From Ruminococcus sp. (lineage in GTDB: Bacteria; Bacillota; Clostridia; Oscillospirales; Ruminococcaceae), in NCBI GenBank assembly GCA_017525915.1, contig JAFXSC010000022.1, positions 124,001-188,000 on the forward strand: a stretch of DNA of 64,000 bases. Reading direction: 5' to 3'. The translations under genes and the position numbers were made by a program. The notes below the pieces were generated by a model. It was not told the origin of the DNA. It made no database searches and was given only the letters and a program-made list of their open reading frames with translations. The number at the start of each line of letters is the position of its first letter. Within the stretch, counting starts at the first letter, position 1. Shown here piece after piece: positions 52,090 to 61,697 of the stretch.

Positions 52090-54453
52090 TCATTCAATGT
52101 CGGCTGTATCGGAAGCCTTTATCGTTCTTGTGTAGAGTGCTGTGAAGGCTGCTCCCAGAAGGGTCGCGGCAACTATCATCGCAGGGTATATAAGGCATAC
52201 CCGCAGTGTGTTCATTTCGTAGGTGACGCCGCTGTCTGCGCCCATCATCTTGAATATCGGGTCGATAGCAAGCTTTGTTGCCCCACGGCAGAGCAGTGCA
52301 GCGAGCAGTGACGTGAGCGTTCCCACTATCACAAATCTCAGCGTGTGCTGTGCGATTATCGAACGGCTCCGGAAGCCGAGCGCCTTCATCAGCGCTATCT
52401 CAGACTTTTCCTTCGCTATGAATGAGCGCTCCATGAGTACGCTTATCATGATGACTATTATCAGCGTAACGGCGAGCGTGAGGTTCTTGAAGCCTTTCAT
52501 CATATCGGCTACGCCTGTGCAGTCCTCGACGAATTCGCTTGCGTTCAGTACGCTGTCGCTGTCGAACAGTTTCTTGATGCGTACTGCACGCCTTGCTATC
52601 TCGGCATCGTCAGGATCGTCCGTAAAATCTATCTGCGTCGCGAAATATCCGGAGATATGTGTCTTAGGCAACGGTGCGTCCTGATGCAGACGTCCGCTCT
52701 TTCCGAGGTTGCTCATGGACTCGAATATGCCGCTGACGGTGTATTCGCTCTTGTTCCCCATTATGTCAATGGTCACCTTGTCGCCTATCTTTACGCCGAG
52801 GTCGTCAGCCGCCTGCTGTGTGAGGGCTACCTCGTCGGCATAAGCCGGAGCGCTGCCCTTCGTGTACGGGTAATCCGTTGTCTTTGTGCGCGAGCAGTGC
52901 TGATAGCGGATATTGTCGTGCTCATCGCCTGCCGTTGTCGGAAGATTGTACAGGCACTCAACGTGAGTTTTTGCCGGCATACCGTTCTCCGCAAGCCTAT
53001 CCTCTATTTCCGTGAGCGCATCGTCAAGATCCTTCTTTCCTGTGTCAACATCGAAGTAAAGACTGGGCGAGCTCATATAGAGGTCGCTCTTTGTGGTGCC
53101 GAAAAGGTACAGAAGTTTCTCGCTGTTGAGCGTGCTGACTGTATTGTCAAGTATCATTACAAGTATCGTGCAGATTGTGAACACGACTGTGATTATGCTG
53201 AACTGCTTCGGACTGCTGAGCACGTCGTTTGTCGCAAGGAAGCCTGTTGTGCCGAGTCTGCTCTTTCCGAGGCTGAGAATTCCCTTTTTGCGGAAGCGTT
53301 CGCCGGTCTGACCGCTCCTTACAGCGTCTATTGGGGAGAGCTTCTTGATCTTCGCGGTGCTCCTCCAGCAGAACAATACTATGAGAAGCACAACTCCGAG
53401 ACTGCAAAGCATTCCGAGGAGAAGTGAATTGTCGGATTCGAGGACTATCTTCTTGCTGACGCTCTTAATGAGCATATTGCCGAAGGGTATACCTGCAAGG
53501 CAGCCGATGAAAGCGCCTATAACTGCGATACCTACATACTTTACGAGGTAGAGAAGCCTTATGCTCGAATTCTTCAGTCCCATTGCCTTCATTACGCCAA
53601 TCTCGCGGAACTCCTCCGAAATGGTGAAGCCTATCGTGAACCGGAGTACAATGAAGGATACGATTATCAGGCAGACGCTCACGATGAGGAGTATCATTGC
53701 CGTCATCATGTCCATGATGTAAGTCATTTTCAGGAGTGAGATGTCGCCGCTGAATACAACGTTCTGGTTGTCGGAAATTGCCCTTCCCACTGCCTTTGCA
53801 TTGTCTGTGGAAATGTAATAGATGTTGAGATGAAGGTTCTCAACATATTCCTCGTCAGACAGAAGGGTGCTGAAGTCCTCGTCGTTCAGCATAAATCTCG
53901 GGTTGCCGAACATTTCCGAGCCGAGCACGGCATCTTTGAGTATGCCTGTAAATCTTACGTTAAGGCGTGTCTTTCCGACAATGATGTCAAATCTGTCGCC
54001 CAAATCAAGCCCTATCTTATCTGCAAAATATGCGGTTATATATACGTCGCCGCGGTCGACAGAGGTTATCTTCCTGTTATCCTCATCGAAGTAATTCAGC
54101 TTTGCTTCGCCTATCGGCATGAAGAACACGGTGTTGCCAGACCTGAACAGTCTTTCACCGTCCTTCTCGAAGAAGTCCTCTGAGCCGAATATGCAGTGCT
54201 CACAGCTGTAACCGTCTATTTCATCGGACTCGGCAAGGCACTCCTCAACGGGTCTGTCGCCCTTGGCCTCCTCAAGCACAATGTAATCGGTAAGTCCTGC
54301 CTTCTCGAAAAATTTGTCAAGTCCTCCCATTACCGCAACGATATTGTTCACACTGCTCGATACAAACAGGGTCGAGAGTATGATGAACAGCAGCATGATG
54401 ACGTTCATGGTCTTTTTGCGTTTCAGGTCACGTTTTAATATTCTCAGAAACAT
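52090..54453 (-). CDS. ABC transporter permease (FtsX-type)
   Basis: Permease of 787 residues with an N-terminal helix, a large extracellular domain, FtsX helices at about 255-375 and again at 650-775 (FIAKEKSEIALMKALGFRSR). Ten-helix BceB proteins are shorter; this layout with two extracellular domains is nearer to MacB/YtrF-like exporters. GAGGGAG precedes the ATG. It is the first gene of a five-gene operon ending with a GNAT. Confidence 0.93.
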   Translation of the reverse strand: MFLRILKRDLKRKKTMNVIMLLFIILSTLFVSSSVNNIVAVMGGLDKFFEKAGLTDYIVLEEAKGDRPVEECLAESDEIDGYSCEHCIFGSEDFFEKDGERLFRSGNTVFFMPIGEAKLNYFDEDNRKITSVDRGDVYITAYFADKIGLDLGDRFDIIVGKTRLNVRFTGILKDAVLGSEMFGNPRFMLNDEDFSTLLSDEEYVENLHLNIYYISTDNAKAVGRAISDNQNVVFSGDISLLKMTYIMDMMTAMILLIVSVCLIIVSFIVLRFTIGFTISEEFREIGVMKAMGLKNSSIRLLYLVKYVGIAVIGAFIGCLAGIPFGNMLIKSVSKKIVLESDNSLLLGMLCSLGVVLLIVLFCWRSTAKIKKLSPIDAVRSGQTGERFRKKGILSLGKSRLGTTGFLATNDVLSSPKQFSIITVVFTICTILVMILDNTVSTLNSEKLLYLFGTTKSDLYMSSPSLYFDVDTGKKDLDDALTEIEDRLAENGMPAKTHVECLYNLPTTAGDEHDNIRYQHCSRTKTTDYPYTKGSAPAYADEVALTQQAADDLGVKIGDKVTIDIMGNKSEYTVSGIFESMSNLGKSGRLHQDAPLPKTHISGYFATQIDFTDDPDDAEIARRAVRIKKLFDSDSVLNASEFVEDCTGVADMMKGFKNLTLAVTLIIVIMISVLMERSFIAKEKSEIALMKALGFRSRSIIAQHTLRFVIVGTLTSLLAALLCRGATKLAIDPIFKMMGADSGVTYEMNTLRVCLIYPAMIVAATLLGAAFTALYTRTIKASDTADIE

Positions 54454-54519
54454 ATATCTCCCTCGCTTTCTGTAATGATTATAGCATGGGAATTGTTAAA
54501 TAGTCCTTAAACAGTTTTC

Positions 54520-54542
54520 CCCGCTCATACGAGCGGGGAATC
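54520..54542. terminator. Hairpin after the clostripain gene
   Basis: TTCCCCGCTC with GAGCGGGGAA around 54520-54542, a 10-bp stem with a four-base loop just past the clostripain stop. Its flank is only weakly T-rich. Confidence 0.6.
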
Positions 54543-54545
54543 GTG

Positions 54546-56867
54546 TTATTTGCTTATTACTTCTGACCAGTATTCCTGATTGTAGATATCAGTGAACAGG
54601 TAGGTTATACGCAGTTTGCCCTCCGGTAACACTGTGTTGGATACGGTCATATTGTCGGTGACGGTTATTGTCTCACCGAGATAGTAGGAGTCCTGATACT
54701 CCATATCATACGAATAGTAATCGCATATGAAATCGAGCTTGTCTCCGGGATTGAGTGCGGAGGAATTCTTCGCGCAGGTATCGGTCTCGCCGTTTTTGTA
54801 GTCTGCGGAAGCACCTGCGATGTAGCCCTCGCCGTCCTGGAGAACGATGATGAGCTTTACTCTGTCGCCGTTGAGCATTGCAGGAACATAGCCCATATCA
54901 GTCTTCTTTCCGTCCTCGTCAGTAAAGGAGTCGGTGTGGTAGTACGCAACGGTCTGACCGTTTATGGAGAGCCATGTGCGGTCGGTGTCGGCAACGAGCG
55001 TGTCGCCGTCCATAGTGAACAGATTGTCAAGTCCGAGGTCAACGTAGCCTGTGCCGTCATCATAGAACATATTCATGTCTATCGCGTGTACCATATCCCA
55101 CTGACCGGAAGGAAGCGTCATCTCGTACTTGCCGTCCTTTTCCTCCCATATGAGGTTGGAAACGTCGAAGTAATGGTCAGCGATGTAGCCGGCAGCTTCA
55201 CTGTTGTCGCCCTCGTTCATGAATGAAGTGTTCGAGCTGTCAAGACCGGTGATGCTTCTGCCGGAGCTTCCGCTGAGGAATGAACCGAGAAGCTGTGTTA
55301 TCATATCCGAGCCCCCCGATGTACCGGAAGAACCGCCGAGTCCGAACAGTGAGCCTATCGGTGAGGACGAGCCGCCGGCAGCTATCTGTCCGCTCGTTTC
55401 AAGCTTTGCGAACTGCTTTATGCACTTGGAATACTCGCTGTCCATACCTATCTGGTCGTATGTACTGCAAGCCGGGTCAACATAGGAGGTGCGCTTGTAC
55501 GGGAAATATATCGAAACGCCGTAAGCGTTCGTCATGTTGGTAGATGTACGGTTGTACTTTATAGCCTTTTTCAGTGCGGAAGCAAGATCCTTGGCCTCGC
55601 TGGTGCCGATGTTCTCGGCAAGGTTCACGAGATCGACCTGGTCTATCTTCGAGCTCTCGGCAAATTCACGGGTCGCGTATCTTGCGTCCGAAAGCTCCTT
55701 GTAATTCTCGTCGGAGATCTTCTTTGTTACGGACTTTGAGAAGGAATTGAGCTTGTCCGGAACAGTATTTGCGAACTCTGCAAGGTCGATAACGGAGAGC
55801 GTGGTCTTCTGACCCTTGCACTTCCTTGCACACTCGGTAACGAAGTCGTCAACGATGTTCTTGCCGATGTCGAGAGTAGGCATTGATGTGTTGTTTCCGA
55901 GGGATTTCAGCCAGTTGGTGTAGTACCAGCCTATGCCGGGCTCGGTCTCTTCAGATGCTATGAGATAGTCCGCGTATTCGTTGAGCATGAGGGCATTCTC
56001 TGCGGTTGCCATAAGGCAGGCATCGAAGCCGATGAAATCGAATTTCGTGCCGCTGTTCTTCAGAGCCCTGTTGATGCCGGCAAGGTCCATAGAGCCGCTC
56101 TTTGCGTACTTTTCATCGTAGCCGTAGCCGCTTACCGATCCGCCGCCGTGATCCCAGAAGATGAGGTCGTTGCGGTTTGCCGGATAGTTCTGAGTGCAGT
56201 ATTTTATAAAGGATGTAAGAGTTGCAGGGTCGGTCATAGCCTTGCTGCCGAGGTCTTTCTCAAGCGCCTTGAAGTCGCCGTTCTTTATCTGGTATATCTG
56301 ATTCACTGAGCTGCTGACGGTGCTGTTCTTCCACTTCTTGCAGCCGCCGGTGTAGACGATTATATTCACGTTATCACCTATCGACTTGCTCGCTTCGCGC
56401 ATCTCCTCGATGTCCGAGGAAGCCATGCCGTACTTTGATTCGAGGTCGGTGCCGCACATATATACCATGAGGGTAACGACGTCCTGAGAGTTGCCCTTTA
56501 TCACTGTACGCTTTGCGCGTGAACCGTCGGCTACGCTTGTATCGACCTCTGTCTCACCGCTTGCGGAATAGCCGCCGGAAGAAGATGAGCCTGCGGTATC
56601 GTCACCGCCGCCTCCGCCTCCGCCGAGAAGTCCTCCGAGGCCGCCGCCCTTGAACATGAGTACAGCGAGGATTATCGCTAAAATACCGCCGCCTCCGCCT
56701 ATTGCGGCACGTTTGCCCATTCCGCCGCCTTCACCGGCGTGTGCGGGCTTGGAGTAGTCCTTAGAGCCGACCTTGCCTGTGCCGAGCCCTTCTCCCCTTT
56801 TGTGAACGCCGGAGCTTGTTCCGGTGACTTTTTTATCTCGTCCCTGAGGTCTTTTATTCTGTTCCAT
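54546..56867 (-). CDS. Clostripain-family (C11) cysteine peptidase, membrane-anchored
   Basis: Protein of 773 residues. A basic cytoplasmic N-terminus is followed by a glycine-rich stretch with one transmembrane helix (about 53-72, GILAIILAVLMFKGGG), then a Gly/Ser-rich linker. The C11 caspase-like catalytic domain (about 125-490) contains LMVYMCGTDLESKYG, the histidine in LIFWDHGGGSVSGYG and the cysteine in FIGFDACLMATAE. A beta-rich C-terminal domain follows another Ser/Gly linker. The family cleaves after Arg or Lys and self-processes. GGAGG precedes the ATG. Confidence 0.93.
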   Translation of the reverse strand: MEQNKRPQGRDKKVTGTSSGVHKRGEGLGTGKVGSKDYSKPAHAGEGGGMGKRAAIGGGGGILAIILAVLMFKGGGLGGLLGGGGGGGDDTAGSSSSGGYSASGETEVDTSVADGSRAKRTVIKGNSQDVVTLMVYMCGTDLESKYGMASSDIEEMREASKSIGDNVNIIVYTGGCKKWKNSTVSSSVNQIYQIKNGDFKALEKDLGSKAMTDPATLTSFIKYCTQNYPANRNDLIFWDHGGGSVSGYGYDEKYAKSGSMDLAGINRALKNSGTKFDFIGFDACLMATAENALMLNEYADYLIASEETEPGIGWYYTNWLKSLGNNTSMPTLDIGKNIVDDFVTECARKCKGQKTTLSVIDLAEFANTVPDKLNSFSKSVTKKISDENYKELSDARYATREFAESSKIDQVDLVNLAENIGTSEAKDLASALKKAIKYNRTSTNMTNAYGVSIYFPYKRTSYVDPACSTYDQIGMDSEYSKCIKQFAKLETSGQIAAGGSSSPIGSLFGLGGSSGTSGGSDMITQLLGSFLSGSSGRSITGLDSSNTSFMNEGDNSEAAGYIADHYFDVSNLIWEEKDGKYEMTLPSGQWDMVHAIDMNMFYDDGTGYVDLGLDNLFTMDGDTLVADTDRTWLSINGQTVAYYHTDSFTDEDGKKTDMGYVPAMLNGDRVKLIIVLQDGEGYIAGASADYKNGETDTCAKNSSALNPGDKLDFICDYYSYDMEYQDSYYLGETITVTDNMTVSNTVLPEGKLRITYLFTDIYNQEYWSEVISK

Positions 56868-56915
56868 AACAGCCTCCGTATTTCTGATGATATAGCGTAT
56901 TAACGCTCAAAGTAT

Positions 56916-56944
56916 ATTTTACACTTATTTATATAAAATGTCAA
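56916..56944 (-). promoter_or_regulatory. Promoter of the clostripain gene
   Basis: On the minus strand TTGACA (56939-56944), 17-base spacer, TAAAAT (56916-56921). Confidence 0.8.
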
Positions 56945-57021
56945 GTATCCGCTGAATACTTCCGTGAGCGAAAGCAGACTAACCGCCTGCGGCAGTTATT
57001 ATTCAGACAGTAATTCAGCAG

Positions 57022-57663
57022 TTACGCTCTCGTTCCGTCAACCGCCTTCATCATCTCCGGCAGGTAGCTGAACTGCCGCAGCTCCGGTACGCTCTGCGCT
57101 ATTTTCCCGAAGCCGTAAGCCGCGTGTATGAAACCGCAGCCTGCCTTCATCGCCGAATCGTAATCGCCCTGTATATCGCCCACATACCACGCACGTTCAA
57201 GTCCGTTTCTATGTGCAAGAAGCGCGATGTTGTCACCCTTCTCCTTCAGATTGTTGCCGTAGCACTCGATATCATCGAAATACTTCCAGAAGCCGTAATA
57301 ATCAAGAAAAGCCTCGATATAGCCCTTCTGACAGTTGCTTACGATGTAGAGCCGGTAGCTTTTCCTCAGCTCCTTCAGCGTGTCTTCAAGTCCTCGATAG
57401 AGCACTCCCCCGTGTGCGCGGAGGTAGCCGTTCTCATAGCCGCAGCACTCGTCAAGCAGCTCCATTCGCAGGTCCTTAGGGTACTCACTGAAAATTATAT
57501 CCGCGAGCTTATCCATAGTCAGCCCCATAACTCCCATGATATCGGTCTTAGTGACCGTCTTGTCATAGCCGAGCTGTTTCAGTTTTTCGCTCCACGAAGC
57601 GGCAACGTTCTCTGAGGAATCCCACAGCGTGCCGTCCATATCGAATATCAGTCCGTTCTTCAT
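57022..57663 (-). CDS. HAD-superfamily phosphatase (phosphoglycolate phosphatase-like)
   Basis: Protein of 213 residues. Motif I LIFDMDGTLWDS with both aspartates, motif II YIVSNCQKG, motif III lysine near NNLKEKGD and motif IV WYVGDIQGDYDSA. Helical cap of the HAD-IA type. GGAGG precedes the ATG at 57663, which overlaps the stop of the G1P dehydrogenase-like gene (ATGA), so the two are translationally coupled. A substrate made by the dehydrogenase is an attractive guess. Confidence 0.92.
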   Translation of the reverse strand: MKNGLIFDMDGTLWDSSENVAASWSEKLKQLGYDKTVTKTDIMGVMGLTMDKLADIIFSEYPKDLRMELLDECCGYENGYLRAHGGVLYRGLEDTLKELRKSYRLYIVSNCQKGYIEAFLDYYGFWKYFDDIECYGNNLKEKGDNIALLAHRNGLERAWYVGDIQGDYDSAMKAGCGFIHAAYGFGKIAQSVPELRQFSYLPEMMKAVDGTRA

Positions 57664-58724
57664 ACGCCCTCCGTCATTCTGCTGTATATCTCGCCGAGCT
57701 GCACCGGGTCGTGCTTTATCTCGTCGAGAACAGTTATCCTTCCGGGACGGACTGTTCTTGCCTTCTCCCACATATCCGCGAACATTTCAGGCGTGATGCC
57801 GTAAGAGCGAGGGTCGGAATCAAGACCGTGCGCTTTGAAAAAGCTCATTATGCCGGAAGGATCCTGTCCCTGGAAAATGCACGCAGGTATCGTGCCAAGT
57901 GCGACCGCAAGACCGTGCGATATCTTCACAGCGGGATAGTATTCCTCGATAGCGTGGGCGAAAAGATGCTCGCTTCCGCTGCACGGACGCGATGAACCCG
58001 CAATTTCCATTGCAAGTCCGCCCATAACGAGAGCGCGTGAGAGAATTCGTATGAACACGCGGCTCTTCATGTTCTTCTCGTCGCAGTGGTAAACCGAATC
58101 ATAACTCATTCTGCTCAGTGCGTAGGCAAAGTCGTCCACTCTTGACGATGTTCTTGAAGCGGAGAGCTTCCAGTCATAGAGTGCTGTATGCTTCGCTATC
58201 GTGTCACCGATGCCGGAAAGTGTCTGTCCCTCCGGCGCATTGATTATCATGTTCGTGTCAACGATTATCGCAGTCGGTATCTTGCAGGCAATGGTCTTTC
58301 GCGCACTCCCCTCGGTCTCGAGCACCGAAAAAGGTGAAGCGAGCGAATCGTTGCTGAGAGAAGTCGGCATACATATATATACAGCCTTGCTGATGTGTGC
58401 GGCGTACTTTGCGGTATCGAGGACCCTTCCGCCGCCGATGCCGATGATGACCTTTATGTCCTCGATGCAGACTTTCTTGGCGATAGCGACAGCCTCGTCA
58501 AAGCTTGCCGCGCCCATTGCAATGACCTCGGCACCGCCGAAATCATTGCTTATATCCATTATCTTTTCCTTGTAGATGTCAATGAGGAACTGCTCGGAGA
58601 CTATCACTGTTTTCTGCCCGATAATCTCGGGGATGTAGCGGCTGATTATCTCGTCCGAATGGAAGAAGGCGTCCTCCTCGACCGCAAGGCATATCGGAAG
58701 ATTGAATCTTGTGTGCTGGTTCAT
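57660..58724 (-). CDS. Glycerol-1-phosphate dehydrogenase-like protein (AraM/EgsA family)
   Basis: NAD(P)-dependent metalloenzyme of 354 residues in the iron-containing alcohol dehydrogenase superfamily, nearest in pattern to sn-glycerol-1-phosphate dehydrogenase. IIGIGGGRVLDTAKY binds the dinucleotide, MPTSLSNDSLASPFSV is the family loop, and the metal-ligand regions are GSGIGDTIAKH-like LSGIGDTIAKHTALYD, GSEHLFAHAIE and ISHGLAVALGTIPA. The family makes G1P from dihydroxyacetone phosphate in archaea and Bacillus. AAAGGA precedes the ATG at 58724, 13 bases after the phospholipase-like gene. Confidence 0.85.
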   Translation of the reverse strand: MNQHTRFNLPICLAVEEDAFFHSDEIISRYIPEIIGQKTVIVSEQFLIDIYKEKIMDISNDFGGAEVIAMGAASFDEAVAIAKKVCIEDIKVIIGIGGGRVLDTAKYAAHISKAVYICMPTSLSNDSLASPFSVLETEGSARKTIACKIPTAIIVDTNMIINAPEGQTLSGIGDTIAKHTALYDWKLSASRTSSRVDDFAYALSRMSYDSVYHCDEKNMKSRVFIRILSRALVMGGLAMEIAGSSRPCSGSEHLFAHAIEEYYPAVKISHGLAVALGTIPACIFQGQDPSGIMSFFKAHGLDSDPRSYGITPEMFADMWEKARTVRPGRITVLDEIKHDPVQLGEIYSRMTEGV

Positions 58725-58737
58725 ATCATCTATCCTT

Positions 58738-59796
58738 TCACTGAGCGTTCTTATCTGCTGCACACGGTCTCAGTCTCATGCCGCGGCAGCGTGGGTCAAA
58801 GCCTGCAAGCCTGTACTGTTCGGGGATAAGAGACCTTCCGGCAGCGTCCCCGACCGGCGAGAACGTGAAATCTCCGCAGGAACGGTGGGCTGCCCTGAAA
58901 TACAGGAACTTCTTCATGCCGAACCTTGTCTTTCTGCCGTTGTGAAGGAAAACGATGCCGTTCGCAGTTACCTTCACAGTGAGCGGCGGAAGTCCGGGCA
59001 CGATTCTGAACCTCATGCCGTCTGTGATATAGTGCGCCTTTTCCGGTGTGAGCTTTAAATCCGTGCAGAATCGGTAAAGGAACGCTATCACCGCCTTTTC
59101 CGCAGCATAGATGCGGTGTGTTATCGCAAATTCCGGGTCGCTGAGAAGGAGCGGCAGCTCGTTCGGTATCGGCTCGACAAGCGCATTCAGTGCCTTTGTG
59201 AAGGACTTCCTGCTGTCAAAGAAATGGAGGTCCGCTTCCTTTATCTCCTGCGATGGAACGCTGTCCGGGTACATCATCTTTGCGAGGTCCTCGTAGGCAC
59301 GGTGTACCTGCTTTTTCGGGGAGCAGTAGGTCATACGGGTCGCGTGGGGCAGGCAGCACATATCCTCGAGCATATGGAGCGCTCTTGCGAGATAGCAGAG
59401 AGCTTCCTCATGGAAACCGGCACTGAAACAGGTCAGCGCCATTGTGTAGTCCTCCTCCATCATTGACCTTGCGCTCTGGGAAAAACGTACAATACCGTTT
59501 TTATAGTAGCCGGCGACCGGTGAGAGCTTCATTCCGAAGGAATTGCAGGCGCAGTAGTAGTGCTTGCCGGTGCCGACCTCACGGTCGCCGTCTCGGTCGG
59601 GAGCGCAGAGAGTGTCAATGAAAATCTCCATGTGCGGCTCAAATATATCCCTCGCCTCCGGGATATACCTGTAAAGCTCCGGCAGCATTCTGTGAACGAG
59701 GTTCTTGTGCACCGATATCAGCTCAGATGTGCGCTTTTCTTCAAATTTTGCGAGAAGCCGTCTCATATTAAGTACGGCACTGTTCCATTTTCCCAT
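58738..59796 (-). CDS. Zinc-dependent phospholipase C-like protein without signal peptide
   Basis: Protein of 352 residues. A central helical region carries the zinc-ligand pattern of Clostridium alpha-toxin: His141, Asp145, His151, His165 and Glu169 in ALHMLEDMCCLPHATR and KQVHRAYED. The spacing is H-3-D-5-H-13-H-3-E, close to H-3-D-5-H-11-H-3-E in the toxin. GTGKHYY near residue 78 may supply another ligand. There is no signal peptide, so it should act in the cytoplasm, and the C2-like lipid-binding domain is absent. AAGGAG precedes the ATG. It sits between the DUF4317 gene and the G1P dehydrogenase-like gene. Substrate unknown. Confidence 0.72.
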   Translation of the reverse strand: MGKWNSAVLNMRRLLAKFEEKRTSELISVHKNLVHRMLPELYRYIPEARDIFEPHMEIFIDTLCAPDRDGDREVGTGKHYYCACNSFGMKLSPVAGYYKNGIVRFSQSARSMMEEDYTMALTCFSAGFHEEALCYLARALHMLEDMCCLPHATRMTYCSPKKQVHRAYEDLAKMMYPDSVPSQEIKEADLHFFDSRKSFTKALNALVEPIPNELPLLLSDPEFAITHRIYAAEKAVIAFLYRFCTDLKLTPEKAHYITDGMRFRIVPGLPPLTVKVTANGIVFLHNGRKTRFGMKKFLYFRAAHRSCGDFTFSPVGDAAGRSLIPEQYRLAGFDPRCRGMRLRPCAADKNAQ

Positions 59797-59820
59797 ATAC
59801 TGCTCCTTTCAGGACTGCGG

Positions 59821-60948
59821 TCAGAGTGTGACTGGAAGTCCGTTTATCTCAATAGTCGGGTCGTCAATGTCAATGAGGAGGCACCTTCTGCCATCAACAA
59901 CGCTGGTGCGTACCTTGTCCGCTGCGGAGGGCTTGATGTTCACGGTTATTCCCGGCGAAGCGAGAACAGTCTTTGTCTCGACGAGATTTGCAGCCGTGAG
60001 CGGTGCTGTTCCGCAGACCTTTTCGTACACCGGCTCGACCATTTTAACACGCTCCTCCGGAACGCCTATATCAGCGAGTATATCGCGGATAGTGTTGTTG
60101 TCGATGACAGCCTTTTCGGTATCGTCCTTGTTGTCCTCAACGACCTCCTGTATCTTTTCGTTGACCGTTTTGATGAGCATATAGTCAAGGTCATCGCCCA
60201 CAACACTTTTCAGAATGTTCTGGAAGCTTGCCTTTTCGTTGTCGGCAGACATTACGAACGTACACCCGAGAACGTCCTCGATGAACGAGATATTCGGCTT
60301 ATTCGCGGACTTGGTGTAGTACATGACATGGTTGACATCGGTGCTCCTGTTGCTGAATACAGGGTAAAGAAAGCCGTCTGAGGGCGACTTGCTGATGATG
60401 AGCTCCGTATTTATCTTTTTGGTTATCTCATTGTTGAAGGAATCGAAGATAAAGCCATCGCTGCCGGTATTCACAGGGCAAACCGCCGTTATGATGTACT
60501 TGTAGAGCTCGTCCTCACCGTCGGCAAATTCGTCGTTCTTGTCCTTTTTGCGTATCGTGTAGCAGCAGTAAGCCGTGATGACAGCATAGGGACCCTCATA
60601 CGCGAGCTTATCCGCGATATGGTTTAGGAAGTCCTCGCAAGCCTGCTCGTCCTTCATCTCGGTGCGGAGAAGTTCATAGAGGATATGCTGCTGACCGCCT
60701 TCGTCATAAGCCTCGTTGGGGAACTCGTATTCCACGAAAGACTTGCCGACGTTGGTATTGAGCACCTTTTTCAGTGTCTCGTCATAGACGTCGTGCTCGG
60801 CGACCGGCATTGTAAGACATGAGCTGACATTGTGACAGCGGAGGTTCTTCTCAGCGTCAACGAACGCCGTGAGGATACGCTCCATTATAAAAAATCCGCT
60901 CTTATCGGAGAAATTCTTTTTGATCTCAGCTGTTTCCTTTTTGTTCAT
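59821..60948 (-). CDS. DUF4317-family protein
   Basis: Protein of 375 residues matching DUF4317, a Clostridial family of unknown function. It starts MNKKETAEIKKNFSDKSGFF and has KVLNTNVGKSFVEYEF and TAYCCYTIRKKDKNDE. The C-terminus has VNIKPSAADKVRTSVVDGRR. The ATG at 60948 follows GAAGGGAA. First gene of the leftward operon with the phospholipase-like, G1P dehydrogenase-like and HAD genes. No function is known. Confidence 0.88.
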   Translation of the reverse strand: MNKKETAEIKKNFSDKSGFFIMERILTAFVDAEKNLRCHNVSSCLTMPVAEHDVYDETLKKVLNTNVGKSFVEYEFPNEAYDEGGQQHILYELLRTEMKDEQACEDFLNHIADKLAYEGPYAVITAYCCYTIRKKDKNDEFADGEDELYKYIITAVCPVNTGSDGFIFDSFNNEITKKINTELIISKSPSDGFLYPVFSNRSTDVNHVMYYTKSANKPNISFIEDVLGCTFVMSADNEKASFQNILKSVVGDDLDYMLIKTVNEKIQEVVEDNKDDTEKAVIDNNTIRDILADIGVPEERVKMVEPVYEKVCGTAPLTAANLVETKTVLASPGITVNIKPSAADKVRTSVVDGRRCLLIDIDDPTIEINGLPVTL

Positions 60949-60993
60949 AGTATTATTCCCTTCATTATGATTAGCATTAAAAGCTGCTATATA

Positions 60994-61022
60994 ATTATAG
61001 CTTATTTTACCGGTCAAATCAA
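60994..61022 (-). promoter_or_regulatory. Promoter of the DUF4317-phospholipase operon
   Basis: On the minus strand TTGATT (61017-61022), 17-base spacer, TATAAT (60994-60999). Confidence 0.75.
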
Positions 61023-61025
61023 GTC

Positions 61026-61054
61026 TTGACATTGCGTTACGGCTGTGGTATAAC
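61026..61054 (+). promoter_or_regulatory. Strong rightward promoter with no obvious gene
   Basis: TTGACA (61026-61031), 17-base spacer, TATAAC (61049-61054). It is back-to-back with the leftward promoter at 60994-61022. The next 470 bases hold no convincing gene, only inverted repeats near 61140-61230, so it may drive a small RNA or a decayed gene. Confidence 0.55.
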
Positions 61055-61531
61055 ACTGAGATTGTTATACATTGCTAACTTATCTTCGCCGTTTACTTTA
61101 AATCCAAGCTGCTTTTCAACTGTACACCGCAGGATATGTAGTACGGCACGGAATATTTGCATAAAAAAACAGAGCGACTATTGCCGCCCTGCCGTATATA
61201 ATTGCTCTGGATTCAGAGAACAATTACCGTTTCTATGATTATATAATACCATTTGTATCCAAAAAAGTCAAGGGCTTTCCAGAAAGTTTACATATTGTAT
61301 ACAATTTGTGTTTGGTTTATTCATTATTTGATAACACAACTATCATTTTTGCTCTGTTTTCAAGTAAGGAGCATCACCGAAGAAGCTTCCGCTGTGAAGT
61401 TTTCCACTGCCGATGCAAGCAGAAAACGTACTTTGACTGCACTGCATTTCGCAACAATTAGTCATTTTGCACACGAATTTTGCTAAGTTTTGTGTGTTCC
61501 AGCTATTTTTTGCTGACTTTGCAAAAAAAAC
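61055..61531. other. Gap of 480 bases with no gene
   Basis: Contains inverted repeats TACGGCA/TGCCGTA (about 61141-61196) and CTCTG/CAGAG (about 61203-61219). Otherwise AT-rich with no ribosome site followed by an open frame. Confidence 0.4.
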
Positions 61532-61560
61532 TTTACAATCTGTTAATAATATGGTATGAT
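61532..61560 (+). promoter_or_regulatory. Promoter of the YerC-like gene
   Basis: TTTACA (61532-61537), 17-base spacer, TATGAT (61555-61560) preceded by TGG (partly extended -10). Confidence 0.7.
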
Positions 61561-61697
61561 ATACACATAGGTGTAATGTGCGGAAACTGTTCGCCCGATT
61601 TTTGAATTGGGTCTTTACTTTTGCGTAATAATGTGCTAAAATGTATATGCAGGTTCTTCGCTGCAATTTACGCCGTTCGGCAGACTGGAGTTTTACT

